From contig NZ_BIMF01000009.1 of assembly GCF_004000945.1 (NCBI RefSeq), forward strand, positions 124,001-188,000: a stretch of 64,000 nucleotides of DNA, written 5' to 3'. Shown here in pieces: positions 46,846 through 55,903 of this stretch (positions are counted from its first letter, which is position 1; each line of letters begins with the position of its first letter). The position numbers and the translations under genes are program-made. This DNA is from Paenibacillus lautus NBRC 15380 (GTDB taxonomy: Bacteria > Bacillota > Bacilli > Paenibacillales > Paenibacillaceae). Under the pieces are notes generated by a model. That model worked only from the letters and a program-made list of their open reading frames with translations, was not told the origin of the DNA and did no database searches.

Positions 46846-48215
46846 GTTTGAATTTCGGAAATATTCATTTCTCGCAGCAGCCCGAAAAAGTCGTCTTTTT
46901 ATCCGGTTCGCTTCTAAAGAGCCTGGGGCTATCAAGCAGGAAATCGATTAAGCTTCGCATCGGTACCAACACGGTGTCCGCTGCTGTGAAACCGATAGAG
47001 CGATCGGGGAAACACATCTATTTAAGCAACGGTGTCCGAAACGGAATCCACGTTCCCAGACAGGGCCCTGTCTATATCCATTCCCCCCGTGAGGGAGAAA
47101 TCGAGCTGGGGCCCGTGGTTGGGGTTCTGTCCGACGGACCGCATAATCCATCCAGTCCTTTTGGAGCCCGAACCTCGTATATTCGTCAGCTTCTTCGTGA
47201 GGGCAACAAAAAAATGTTCGTATATGCCTTTGCTCCCCGGGATATCAACTGGCAGCGCGAAACCGTTCATGCCTATATGCTCGGTTCCGGCGGCGGTTTT
47301 GTCCGCAAAACCGTTCCACTCCCTGATGTCGTCTACAATCGCCTGCCTAGCCGGAAAACCGACTTCTCCCCTTTTACCAATCAGCTGAGAGATCGGTTTC
47401 TGAAGCGCAACATCAAGTTTTTCAATTGGGCCTTCTTCAATAAATCCGATGTGTACTCACAGCTGGACGGCGACGTGCAGGCAGGCAAATATTTGCCGGA
47501 AACGTATAACAATCCTAGTCCCGAGCGGATTAAGGATATGATGGAACGCCATAACTTTGTGTATTATAAACCCTCAGCCGGAAGTTTAGGACTCGGGATT
47601 TACCGGTTGACCTATCTTCCCAAAAAAGGATACTTTGCGCGATATCACGGAAACGGGGGCAACACCCTCCTCAAGTTCCCGAACTTTCATAGTTTGATGC
47701 GCATGCTTCAGGCCAAACACGGCTCCAAGCTGCGAAACTATGTTATTCAGCAAGGAATCCGCCTTATTGAAATCGATGGCTGCCCCATCGACTTCAGATT
47801 CCATATGCATAAGAACAGCAAAAACCGCTGGTCCGTGGTTGGTATCGGCGCCAAAAAAGCCGGACGGGGGAGCGTCACGACGCATATCAAGAACGGGGGC
47901 TCCTTGATGACGCCGGAGCAGGCGCTCAGCCGGGCCTTCGGCTCCAAAGCGCGAGATGTGCTGGAGCGTGCCAAGGACGCCGCCATCGCGATGTCGGAAG
48001 CCATCGAGAATCATCATCCGCATCTGTTAGGAGAAATCGGATTCGATATCGGAATAGATGATAACGAGAGAATATGGATGTTTGAAGCAAATTCGAAGCC
48101 GGGCCGATCGATATTCAACCACCCTTCCCTGCGAGGAGAAGGAAAGGCATCGGTCGAGCATATTTTTGAACACAGTATGTATCTCAGCGGCTTCCACAGG
48201 GGGAATGACTCGTGA
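46842..48215 (+). CDS. YheD-type endospore coat-associated ATP-grasp protein 3 (long form)
   Basis: A 457-residue long form with the N-terminal beta domain (about 8-92) and the ATP-grasp domain. Motifs: YYKPSAGSLGLGI, DFRFHMHKN, GFDIGID and MFEANSKPGRS. Begins with ATG overlapping the previous stop (ATGA), and ends with TGA inside the GTGA that starts the next gene. The long-short pair repeats the layout of genes 1 and 2. Confidence 0.87.
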   Translation: MSLNFGNIHFSQQPEKVVFLSGSLLKSLGLSSRKSIKLRIGTNTVSAAVKPIERSGKHIYLSNGVRNGIHVPRQGPVYIHSPREGEIELGPVVGVLSDGPHNPSSPFGARTSYIRQLLREGNKKMFVYAFAPRDINWQRETVHAYMLGSGGGFVRKTVPLPDVVYNRLPSRKTDFSPFTNQLRDRFLKRNIKFFNWAFFNKSDVYSQLDGDVQAGKYLPETYNNPSPERIKDMMERHNFVYYKPSAGSLGLGIYRLTYLPKKGYFARYHGNGGNTLLKFPNFHSLMRMLQAKHGSKLRNYVIQQGIRLIEIDGCPIDFRFHMHKNSKNRWSVVGIGAKKAGRGSVTTHIKNGGSLMTPEQALSRAFGSKARDVLERAKDAAIAMSEAIENHHPHLLGEIGFDIGIDDNERIWMFEANSKPGRSIFNHPSLRGEGKASVEHIFEHSMYLSGFHRGNDS

Positions 48216-49318
48216 TCAACCGAGTGGAGAGTGATGGAAGACCGGTTGTAGCCATCCTGACCATGCACGATTCGCATACGATGTTCAGAGGCAACCGGCA
48301 AAACTTTCAGGAAATCATCAAGACCGGAAAAGATATGGGCTTTCTGGTCTATGTGGTGACTGTACGTGATTTGAAGCTTGATACGGGTGCTGTCAAAGGC
48401 TACATGCTGAACAACGACCATTCCTGGGAACAGAGGCTATGTCCTCTGCCCCAGGTTATATATAACCGGATCCCCTACCGAGAGGATGAAGCGCTCCCCT
48501 GGGTTCGCCGCAAAATCAAGGAATGCCAAAAACATCCCCATATCGATATCTACAATCCACACTTCTTCAATAAGTGGCGACTGTTTGCATGGTTGAACAA
48601 ATCACGGTTAACCAAAAAGTGGACACCTCTGACCAAGCGTTTGAAGGGTTACCCTACTTTATATGAAATGATGAAGCGGAAGCCTTACCTGTATCTTAAA
48701 CCCGAGGACGGCAAAGCCGGGCAAGGAATCATGAGGGTACGGTATCAGAAAAACAAACCGCTCCCCTACCGCATACAGATACAGAACAACAAAAACAGCA
48801 CCACATACAAAGCAGCCTCCTTAGAGCGGCTTTGGAACCGTGTTTATCAGGAGACTAAAGGAAGCTCATACCTGATCCAGCAGGGAATCGAGCTGGCCCA
48901 GGTCCACGGTCGCGCCTTCGACCTTCGCATACTTGTGCAGAAGAACGAATACGGTTTCTGGGCTGTTACAGGCATTGGAGCTCGAATGGCCGGCGCCAAG
49001 AGCATAACCACGCATGTTCCTCGCGGAGGAACGATTGAGGATCCGGAGAAGCTGCTTCCGATTGTATTTGGTCAGGAACGGTCCGATGCCATCCTTGGCG
49101 AAGTTAAGAAAGCAGCCGTGCATATGGCACGGCAGATTGAGAAGAGCTCCGGTCAAATCCATGGCGAAATGTCCATGGACCTCGGAATTGATAGCGAAGG
49201 CGTCCTTTGGTTCTTCGAAGCCAATTCAAGACCCATGAAATTTGACGAACCCGCGATCCGGAAAAAATCACTGGAGCGGATTTTTCAATATTCCGAATAC
49301 CTGATCAATCAAAGGTAG
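48212..49318 (+). CDS. YheC-type endospore coat-associated ATP-grasp protein 4 (short form)
   Basis: A 368-residue short form starting with GTG in a GTGA overlap. Motifs: YLKPEDGKAGQGI, DLRILVQKNEYG, SMDLGID and FFEANSRPMK. The N-terminal region is Lys/Arg-rich between 95 and 150 (KKWTPLTKRLKGYP), as in the other copies. No defects. Confidence 0.87.
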   Translation: MINRVESDGRPVVAILTMHDSHTMFRGNRQNFQEIIKTGKDMGFLVYVVTVRDLKLDTGAVKGYMLNNDHSWEQRLCPLPQVIYNRIPYREDEALPWVRRKIKECQKHPHIDIYNPHFFNKWRLFAWLNKSRLTKKWTPLTKRLKGYPTLYEMMKRKPYLYLKPEDGKAGQGIMRVRYQKNKPLPYRIQIQNNKNSTTYKAASLERLWNRVYQETKGSSYLIQQGIELAQVHGRAFDLRILVQKNEYGFWAVTGIGARMAGAKSITTHVPRGGTIEDPEKLLPIVFGQERSDAILGEVKKAAVHMARQIEKSSGQIHGEMSMDLGIDSEGVLWFFEANSRPMKFDEPAIRKKSLERIFQYSEYLINQR

Positions 49319-49371
49319 TCCCTGCATCATCTAAAGCATCGGTTAAGGAAGACATGAAAGGAGGGGATCAT

Positions 49372-49911
49372 GTGGAAATCTCATGTCTCACTCTCTCAAG
49401 CCCGGAAGAATGGCCGCCTGCCAGGCAGCAGTGCAGCGATTTCTTCCGGCGTTACGGCAACAAACGTCTAACCCGTGAAGGTTACCAGCGCCTGGCCTCG
49501 CTATCCTATGACGAGCTGCTGCAGCCCGGCACCTCGATCATGGCAGCTACGGTTCGAAGCGATATCGGGCGCATACCTGTGGGGATTTGCTTTGCGGCGG
49601 ATTATGGAGAAGATGCCTGTATGGTTGCTGTACACCCTCTATACCGCAACCGGCATATCGGCTCTTCCCTGATTCGCTCACAATTATCCAAATTCGGGCG
49701 GCTGCGATGCAAAGTGGCCGCCGATCATTCCGCAAGCTTGCAAATGTGCTTTCATGCAGGGCTCCAGGCCATAGCGCTTGAGCAAGGTCCGACGGGTAAA
49801 CCTACGCTCGTTATGAGCGGAACCCTTCCCCTGCATCCATTCCACAGTTCTTCAGCATCTCGTGCTGACTCTGTTCAAGAAGGTGAACTTCTGTGTCAAA
49901 ACCCGTATTAG
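49372..49911 (+). CDS. GNAT-family N-acetyltransferase inside the yheCD operon
   Basis: A 179-residue acetyltransferase; the acetyl-CoA loop is seen as VHPLYRNRHIGSSLIRSQL (about 85-103), and a cysteine-containing segment MCFHAGLQAIALEQGP corresponds to the last GNAT motif. Start is GTG at 49372, since AAAGGAGG lies seven bases before it; the ATG at 49354 includes that site. Its end overlaps the start of the fifth ATP-grasp gene. A substrate shared with the ATP-grasp proteins is plausible but unproven. Confidence 0.8.
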   Translation: MEISCLTLSSPEEWPPARQQCSDFFRRYGNKRLTREGYQRLASLSYDELLQPGTSIMAATVRSDIGRIPVGICFAADYGEDACMVAVHPLYRNRHIGSSLIRSQLSKFGRLRCKVAADHSASLQMCFHAGLQAIALEQGPTGKPTLVMSGTLPLHPFHSSSASRADSVQEGELLCQNPY

Positions 49912-51008
49912 GTATTATGACGTTATACTTGGATGAACGGAAAACGCTGGAGGAGCGGCATATCTACGAGCATATGATCAGGGAAGGAAAAGCGATGGGG
50001 CTTGATGTTTACGTCTTCACTCCCGCCGACGTTAACAGTGCCCAAGGCCTGATCAACGCCATGGAATACGATCCCGATCGCCGGAGATGGAGCCGGAAAT
50101 GGCGCTCGTTTCCCCATATGATTTTTGATCGCTGCCGCATTCAAAAGAGCCCCCGCTTCCAACAGCTGCTGCGCTTTCGTTCCCGCTATCGGTATTTATT
50201 GTTTCTGAACAGGCCTTTACGCAACAAATGGACGATTCATCAAGTACTGTCTACCAAGAAACGCTTCCGGCCCCATCTGCCGGATACCCGGATCGTAACA
50301 AGCACAGGTGATATCCACCGGATGCTAAATGTTCATCCTACCGTCTATTTTAAACCGATCAACGGAACGGGCGGACGCGGAATTCTGCGGATTACGAAGG
50401 TCCCTGGTGTTACGGGCACGTATGAAATCCGGGGACGCAATTCCAATCGGAGCATCATTAGACCGAAACGAATGCCTTCAGGCCATTTGGCGCAATATTT
50501 GTCGGGCTGGGGCAATAAAGATCGATATCTGGTTCAAGAAGGGATACAGCTCGAACTCCCGGATGGAAGAGTGCATGATTACCGGATGCTCGTACAGAAA
50601 AACGGAGCAGGCCAATGGCAAGTGACCGGTTGTGTGGGGCGCGTCGGGGCGCCGAAGAGCGTTACCTCCAACCTGCATGGCGGCGGACGCGCGACCAACA
50701 TGGAAGAATTGTTAAGTAAATGGATCACAGATCCGGTAAAGCGCGCCAACATCCGCGAGGAAGCCGATTCCCTCGGTGTAGATGTAGCCCAATTCCTTGA
50801 CGGACAGTATGGAGGCTTGTGCGAGCTTGCCCTGGATCTGGCCGTGGACAAAACCGGAAAAATTCTCCTCCTCGAGGTGAATCCGAAGCCATCAAGGGAA
50901 GTCTTCTCCCAAATCGGCGATATGGCCGCCTACCGTGAATCCATGGTGAAGCCTTTAGAATATGCGCTGTGGGTGTACAGTCAAAAAAAATCCGCGAAAA
51001 ATGCTTAA
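49893..51008 (+). CDS. YheC-type endospore coat-associated ATP-grasp protein 5 (short form)
   Basis: A 371-residue short form beginning with GTG within the GNAT gene. Motifs: YFKPINGTGGRGI, DYRMLVQKNGAG, ALDLAVD and LLEVNPKPSRE. It is the last gene of the operon; a strong terminator follows. All residues expected for ATP and metal binding are kept. Confidence 0.87.
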   Translation: MSKPVLGIMTLYLDERKTLEERHIYEHMIREGKAMGLDVYVFTPADVNSAQGLINAMEYDPDRRRWSRKWRSFPHMIFDRCRIQKSPRFQQLLRFRSRYRYLLFLNRPLRNKWTIHQVLSTKKRFRPHLPDTRIVTSTGDIHRMLNVHPTVYFKPINGTGGRGILRITKVPGVTGTYEIRGRNSNRSIIRPKRMPSGHLAQYLSGWGNKDRYLVQEGIQLELPDGRVHDYRMLVQKNGAGQWQVTGCVGRVGAPKSVTSNLHGGGRATNMEELLSKWITDPVKRANIREEADSLGVDVAQFLDGQYGGLCELALDLAVDKTGKILLLEVNPKPSREVFSQIGDMAAYRESMVKPLEYALWVYSQKKSAKNA

Positions 51009-51018
51009 GCCAGAAACG

Positions 51019-51071
51019 CACAAAGGCTGTTTCCAAGAGGGTACTTGCTACTCTTGGGAACAGCCTTTGTG
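51019..51071. terminator. Bidirectional terminator after the yheCD array
   Basis: CACAAAGGCTGTT-T-CCAAGAG ... CTCTTGG-G-AACAGCCTTTGTG is a 20-base stem between converging genes. Confidence 0.85.
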
Positions 51072-51088
51072 ACTCCTATCTATTCTAT

Positions 51089-51775
51089 CTACTCGGCTTG
51101 ATCATGAAGCTTCAGCAGGTGTGAAAAAGAATGAATAACGACGTCGGATCCCTTCAGCTCCTGCTCCCCGCCAAAGCCTGCATAGCGGCAGCCAATGACG
51201 GTTTGTCCGTTCTCTTTGCCCGCCTCCACATCCGATGACCGGTCCCCTACCATCCAGGCGTCCCGGATATCGTGTTCATCCAGCAGCAGTCTTACCAAAT
51301 CCACCTTGGAAGCCGTTCCATGCTCTCCGGCACTGTAGACGCCTTCAAAAAGCGACATGATCCCTCTCGCTTCGGCTATGCCTTTCACGTAATGCTCCAA
51401 GCCGTTGCTGGCAACAAACAATCGGACGCCGCGCCGTTGAAGCTCCTCCAGCGTCTCCTTCACCTCAGGATACAATACGGCTGCTTCATTGTTTAAGCCT
51501 TCGAGCTCCAGCTGCAGCAGCAGCTCGTCGGCACGGCGATGGGCCGCCTGCGTTCCATTCGGTATGACAATCTTCCAAATGTCTTCGAGCAGCATTCCCA
51601 GACATCCAAGCATGAGCTCCTCATCCGGCGTTTCGCCCTCATAATGCCCCTCTTCACGCAAAATGTCGAACAATTTGTGATAGGCGGGCAGCAGCAGGGT
51701 CTCCGTCTGAAACAGCGTTCCATCCATGTCAAATATCATCGCTTCCGGCTTGATCAACGTTGCTGTATTTTCCAA
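51089..51775 (-). CDS. HAD-family phosphatase (phosphoglycolate phosphatase-like)
   Basis: A 228-residue haloacid-dehalogenase hydrolase. Motif I DMDGTLF (16-22) with both catalytic aspartates, motif II VASNG, motif III Lys in TASKVD, motif IV VGDRSSDVEAG; a helical cap lies between I and II. Start is TTG at 51775 with GGAAGG. Substrate not predictable. Convergent with the yheCD array. Confidence 0.9.
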   Translation of the reverse strand: MENTATLIKPEAMIFDMDGTLFQTETLLLPAYHKLFDILREEGHYEGETPDEELMLGCLGMLLEDIWKIVIPNGTQAAHRRADELLLQLELEGLNNEAAVLYPEVKETLEELQRRGVRLFVASNGLEHYVKGIAEARGIMSLFEGVYSAGEHGTASKVDLVRLLLDEHDIRDAWMVGDRSSDVEAGKENGQTVIGCRYAGFGGEQELKGSDVVIHSFSHLLKLHDQAE

Positions 51776-51968
51776 TTTGGTCCTTCCCTTCCCTTTGCTC
51801 CATATAATCTGATTCTAGTCTAATCTTTCCTCATCATATAGGAACCATATCACATCTGCAAACCCCATTTCCTCATTACTTTTGATCTATCGCCTGTAAA
51901 ATATGCGTAACTAGGGGAGCTTTATAGTTGTTATACATATAACGAGTACGAATGAGAGGGTGATTGAC

Positions 51969-52247
51969 ATGCCTGGAACAAGGGAGTCTGATACTGCGCC
52001 GTCAATTGGGCAGCTGGAAGACGAGCTGCTGACAGAGCTAAGCCGCTATGAGCCTCATGAACAAGCTGCCATTCTCAAGCGGATGGTGAGCCGCCTTAAG
52101 AAAGGACGGTATGTCCGCAGCCCGATCGTTATTGTTAAAGAGATGATCCGGACGCCGCTTGTATGGCTCCTGCTGTCCATGGGGATGATGATCCCCATCC
52201 TGTTCTATATTCTGTTCGTTTGGGTATCGCTGGCGGTTGAAGGGTAA
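51969..52247 (+). CDS. Small single-helix membrane protein
   Basis: A 92-residue protein: a soluble N-terminal region (PSIGQLEDELLTELSRYEPHEQAAILKRM) and one C-terminal membrane helix (about 64-86). Start at 51969 with GAGAGGG upstream. I do not recognise the family. A GTTATACATATAAC palindrome lies 30 bases upstream and may be part of its promoter. Confidence 0.68.
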   Translation: MPGTRESDTAPSIGQLEDELLTELSRYEPHEQAAILKRMVSRLKKGRYVRSPIVIVKEMIRTPLVWLLLSMGMMIPILFYILFVWVSLAVEG

Positions 52248-52278
52248 TAGGGTGACGGTAGGTGCCTCCTGATTGGCC

Positions 52279-52488
52279 TTACCGTTTGAAGGCCGGACGC
52301 GGCCGCCAAATCATTAATATGGCAGCGCACCATACAGAGGTAATTACCGGAAGATACTTGAGACCCTTCAACCCATCTTCGTCTCCTCCATATAACACGT
52401 GCGATATCACGGCAATTACTTCATTCAGAATGACCCCGCCCGCAAAACCTCCGATTAAAGCCATTACCAACACCGCAAGGCCTTTCAT
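52279..52488 (-). CDS. Small two-helix membrane protein (DUF5957-like)
   Basis: A 69-residue protein with two membrane helices (about 3-25 and 45-62) and the GGFAGGVILNEVIAVISHVLYG core seen in small DUF5957-type proteins. It follows the DUF6220-like gene by six bases. Function unknown. Confidence 0.65.
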   Translation of the reverse strand: MKGLAVLVMALIGGFAGGVILNEVIAVISHVLYGGDEDGLKGLKYLPVITSVWCAAILMIWRPRPAFKR

Positions 52489-52494
52489 TTCAAT

Positions 52495-52893
52495 CTACCC
52501 CTCCTGTCCCTGACGATAGGACGGCGGTACGGAGCGCGCCGTATCCACCGCGAGCCAGAACAATCCGATGGCAATAACCGGATGCCATGCACCCGCACCA
52601 GGGAAATTGGCCGTGAAATATTGGCTGAAAACCAATAACAACAGGACCAATGATCTCCATTTATACTTGGCGGGCAGCTTGCCTGCAAAACCTGAAAGCA
52701 GCATAAGCAGCGGCACAATTTCAAAAAAATGGACAAACAGGGTATGACTTCTCCACATCGAACCATCGTGAAACAGCGCCATCCCGGCAAATAGAGTCTG
52801 AATGGCAATGCAAACAACAAAAATCCATGCCAGCCCTATTGAAATCCAGACGGCGAGCGGTGTTTTTCTTACAGATGAAGCTTGTTGACTCAT
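52495..52893 (-). CDS. Four-helix membrane protein (DUF6220-like)
   Basis: A 132-residue protein with four membrane helices; conserved His in SHTLFVHFFEIVP and AWHPVIAIGLFW resembles the DUF6220 group. The paired histidines hint at a haem or metal site, an inference only. Probably co-transcribed with the 69-residue gene after it. Confidence 0.68.
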   Translation of the reverse strand: MSQQASSVRKTPLAVWISIGLAWIFVVCIAIQTLFAGMALFHDGSMWRSHTLFVHFFEIVPLLMLLSGFAGKLPAKYKWRSLVLLLLVFSQYFTANFPGAGAWHPVIAIGLFWLAVDTARSVPPSYRQGQEG

Positions 52894-53077
52894 ATCGGTA
52901 TCCCTCCCCTCTCTTATTTCATAATCTTTACGGGTACCATCCTATCACCGGAATGTTGTGATCTTGTGATGATGGGTTGCGTATTCCGTGAAATTTTCCA
53001 ATTGCGGCTGGAAACCGTATATAATGGGGTGGATTTAGGGTTAAACCTAACGAATCAAAAGAAAGGCAGGATTCAGC

Positions 53078-53764
53078 ATGGCACATACCTTGCTTCTTGT
53101 GGACGATGAACGGAAAGTCATAGAATTTATGGAGCCGTTCCTCCGGCAAGAGGGATTTCAGATTGTTACCGCAGCCACAGGTACGGAGGCTTTGGCCAAA
53201 GCGAGGGATTTCAAGCCTTCCCTGGTCATACTCGATTGGATGCTGCCTGAATTAAGCGGCATTGAGGTATGCCGCGAGCTCAGAAAATCAAGCCGTGTCG
53301 GCATCATTATGGTTACGGCAAGGATTGAGGAGACGGATAAACTAATCGGGCTTGAGGTAGGGGCGGATGATTATATGACCAAGCCTTTCTCACTCCGCGA
53401 GCTGGCTGCCCGGATTCGTTCAGTTCTGCGCAGAATGGAAGGCGGTTCGGTATCCGAAGATTTGCTTGAGCGCGGCGAATTAACGATCTCGGAAACCCAA
53501 TGCCGGGTATGGAAACGCGGCCAGGAGATCCAGCTGACTCCTACCGAATTCAAGCTCCTCCTTACCCTTGCTTCCAGACCGGGCGTGGTATACAGCCGTT
53601 TGCAGCTGCTTCAAGCGGCCATGGAGGACGATATCCATAATGATGAACGGACCGCGGACGCCCATATCAGCCGGATCCGCAAAAAAATCGAAGATGACCC
53701 TGCCGAGCCGGTTTTTATAAAAACGGTGTATGGATTCGGTTACCGGTTTGAACAGCAGCCATGA
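53078..53764 (+). CDS. OmpR-type response regulator
   Basis: A 228-residue regulator: receiver (1-~118) with phospho-acceptor Asp53 in LDWMLPELSG, Thr in VTAR and Lys in TKPF; winged helix (~130-225). Its last four bases overlap the start of the kinase gene (ATGA), which identifies the partner. Regulon unknown; the neighbouring cotJ and small membrane genes are candidates by proximity only. Confidence 0.92.
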   Translation: MAHTLLLVDDERKVIEFMEPFLRQEGFQIVTAATGTEALAKARDFKPSLVILDWMLPELSGIEVCRELRKSSRVGIIMVTARIEETDKLIGLEVGADDYMTKPFSLRELAARIRSVLRRMEGGSVSEDLLERGELTISETQCRVWKRGQEIQLTPTEFKLLLTLASRPGVVYSRLQLLQAAMEDDIHNDERTADAHISRIRKKIEDDPAEPVFIKTVYGFGYRFEQQP

Positions 53765-55131
53765 GTGTTGGACGCAAAATATTCATCGTGATGTCGTCGT
53801 TTATTATCGGATTCAGCACCGTATTCGTCCTTCTTACGTATATCGTGATCCGCGACTCCATGGATGTCATACTGCAAACCTCGCGTAAAGAAGAAATGAA
53901 TCAGCTTCAAGACAAGCTGCTCAGCTACTATGTGAAGAACGGGCATACCTTCAATGCCATACAGGATAAGGCATGGTTAGCCGAAAGTCCGCGTGCAGCC
54001 GACCGTCAGGAAAGTATGCTGCTGGTATCCAGGGAACAAACGATACTGTTGCATGAGGGAGACGCGGTGGAGAAGCAGATCAAACGCTTGGGGGTTAAAC
54101 GAACGTTATATTTTGAAGGCGAACCGATCGCGGACATGTATTATTATGATACGGATGTGGCAAACCTGACCAAGCTTCGGATCGGCACGCCCACCTCCAT
54201 CATCATTCTGTTGGGGGGAGGTACTGTCCTCTTCGTCCTGCTCTCCCTCGGAGCCGCCTACTGGGTATCGCGGAGGCTGACCGCGCCGTTGCGCAAACTC
54301 GTACCGGCCATCGAACGACTCGGTCAAGGCGAGTACGGTGTTCAGGCTCCCGTCACATCGGAGGATGAATACGGGAGGGTCGCGGTTGCTTTCAACGGAA
54401 TGTCTTCCAGGCTCGAGCAGTCCGAGACGGTCCGCCGCAATCTGGTGGCTGATGTCGCGCACGAGCTTCGAACACCGCTGACGATCGTAAGAGGCAAGCT
54501 GGATCTGCTTCAACAGAGCAGGCAACCGATCCAGCCGGAACACTTGCTTCCCATCCAGGATGAGTTGATTCGCTTAACCCGTCTCGTGGGCGACCTCCAC
54601 CAACTATCTCTGGCCGAAGCGAAGCAGCTGCCGCTGGTTCGGAAACCCACGGACATGCTGGTTCTTCTGGGTCAGATACAGGAGCGCATCGAGCCAGATG
54701 CCGACGCCAAGAACTTGACCCTGCGTTTGACGAGCACTACGGAGCGCACCTCCGTTCCCGTGGATTCAAGCCGAACCACACAGGCGTTTCTGAATCTATT
54801 CATCAACGCGGTCCGGTATACACCCCAAGGCGGGCTTGTCCACACCACGTTACAAGAGGAGCCCGCTTCCGGCATGCTTCGAATTGATATTCGGGATACA
54901 GGTCCAGGGATTGAGGAGGAGCATCTTCCCTATCTCTTTGACCGCTTCTACCGCACGGATGAAGCACGTGCGCGGCATCAAGGCGGCATGGGACTGGGTC
55001 TGGCGATTGCCAAGGAATTTATCGTATCTCATGGTGGCACGATTCAGGCAGAGAGCCAGCAGGGGCAAGGAACTACATTTACGGTCCGGCTGCCCTATCA
55101 TGACTCGGATCAGCAGCCGTACGGGATATAA
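53761..55131 (+). CDS. Sensor histidine kinase
   Basis: A 456-residue membrane kinase: TM1 (8-31), extracellular sensor (~32-143), TM2 (~145-168), HAMP (~168-220), HisKA with His234 in DVAHELRTPL, HATPase with DTGPGIEEE and GMGLGLAIA. Pairs with the overlapping response regulator. Signal unknown. Confidence 0.92.
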   Translation: MSVGRKIFIVMSSFIIGFSTVFVLLTYIVIRDSMDVILQTSRKEEMNQLQDKLLSYYVKNGHTFNAIQDKAWLAESPRAADRQESMLLVSREQTILLHEGDAVEKQIKRLGVKRTLYFEGEPIADMYYYDTDVANLTKLRIGTPTSIIILLGGGTVLFVLLSLGAAYWVSRRLTAPLRKLVPAIERLGQGEYGVQAPVTSEDEYGRVAVAFNGMSSRLEQSETVRRNLVADVAHELRTPLTIVRGKLDLLQQSRQPIQPEHLLPIQDELIRLTRLVGDLHQLSLAEAKQLPLVRKPTDMLVLLGQIQERIEPDADAKNLTLRLTSTTERTSVPVDSSRTTQAFLNLFINAVRYTPQGGLVHTTLQEEPASGMLRIDIRDTGPGIEEEHLPYLFDRFYRTDEARARHQGGMGLGLAIAKEFIVSHGGTIQAESQQGQGTTFTVRLPYHDSDQQPYGI

Positions 55132-55156
55132 TAGCCCCATAACTCCTATCTAACAT

Positions 55157-55205
55157 AAACAATGACAGTCCCGGACAGATATCGACCGGGCCTGTCATTG
55201 TTTTA
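55157..55205. terminator. Bidirectional terminator between the kinase and cotJC genes
   Basis: AACAATGACAG-T-CCCGG ... CCGGG-C-CTGTCATTGTT with a T-run on the right strand. Confidence 0.8.
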
Positions 55206-55237
55206 TTCATTCGGATATCGAAACGATATCCTCTCCC

Positions 55238-55807
55238 CTAGAATATTTTTTTCGTTGCCCGATCTTCCTTGATGATCTCTACGGCTTCCCTGAAGCGGAT
55301 GGAATGGATAATTTCACGTTCCCGCAAAAATTTGAGACTGTCCTGCAAATCCACATCATCCGTCATGTCGATGAGCCATTGATATGTAGCGCGTGCCTTC
55401 TCTTCTGCCGCAATATCCTCATACAAATCCGCAATCGGATCGCCTTTTGCTTGAATATAGGTTGCTGTCCAAGGGACCCCGGCGGCATTCTCATAATACA
55501 GCGCATGATCATGATTGGCGTAATGCGCGCCTAATCCGGCAGCCTCCATCTCCGAAACCGTTGCATCTTTCGTCAATTTAAACACCATAGCGGCAATCAT
55601 TTCAAGATGCGCGAATTCCTCGGTTCCGATATCGTTCAGCAACCCGATCACCTTATCGGGAATGGTATACCGCTGATTCAAGTAGCGGAGCGCTGCCGCG
55701 AGCTCCCCATCGGCCCCCCCGTACTGCTCAATCAAGAACTTCGCCATTCTTGGATCACATTTACTTACGCGTACCGGATACTGAAGCTTTTTTTCATATA
55801 CCCACAT
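55238..55807 (-). CDS. cotJC: Spore coat protein CotJC (manganese-catalase type)
   Basis: A 189-residue ferritin-like four-helix protein of the inner spore coat. Dimetal ligands appear in GELAAALRYLNQRY (E), GTEEFAHLEMIA (E, H), AEEKARATYQWL (E) and the final REREIIHSIRF (E, H). Start at 55807 (MWVYEKK), giving the length of B. subtilis CotJC; GGAGG precedes it by 11 bases. Last gene of cotJABC. Confidence 0.95.
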   Translation of the reverse strand: MWVYEKKLQYPVRVSKCDPRMAKFLIEQYGGADGELAAALRYLNQRYTIPDKVIGLLNDIGTEEFAHLEMIAAMVFKLTKDATVSEMEAAGLGAHYANHDHALYYENAAGVPWTATYIQAKGDPIADLYEDIAAEEKARATYQWLIDMTDDVDLQDSLKFLREREIIHSIRFREAVEIIKEDRATKKIF

Positions 55808-55903
55808 GGGATCGTCCGCCTCCTTGTTCTCGCTTCTCCTCTTCGTGAGGGCTGCATGCATGTGGTGAAAAAAGCAGCAGCCCGCTTGCCAACACCGTCA
55901 CCG

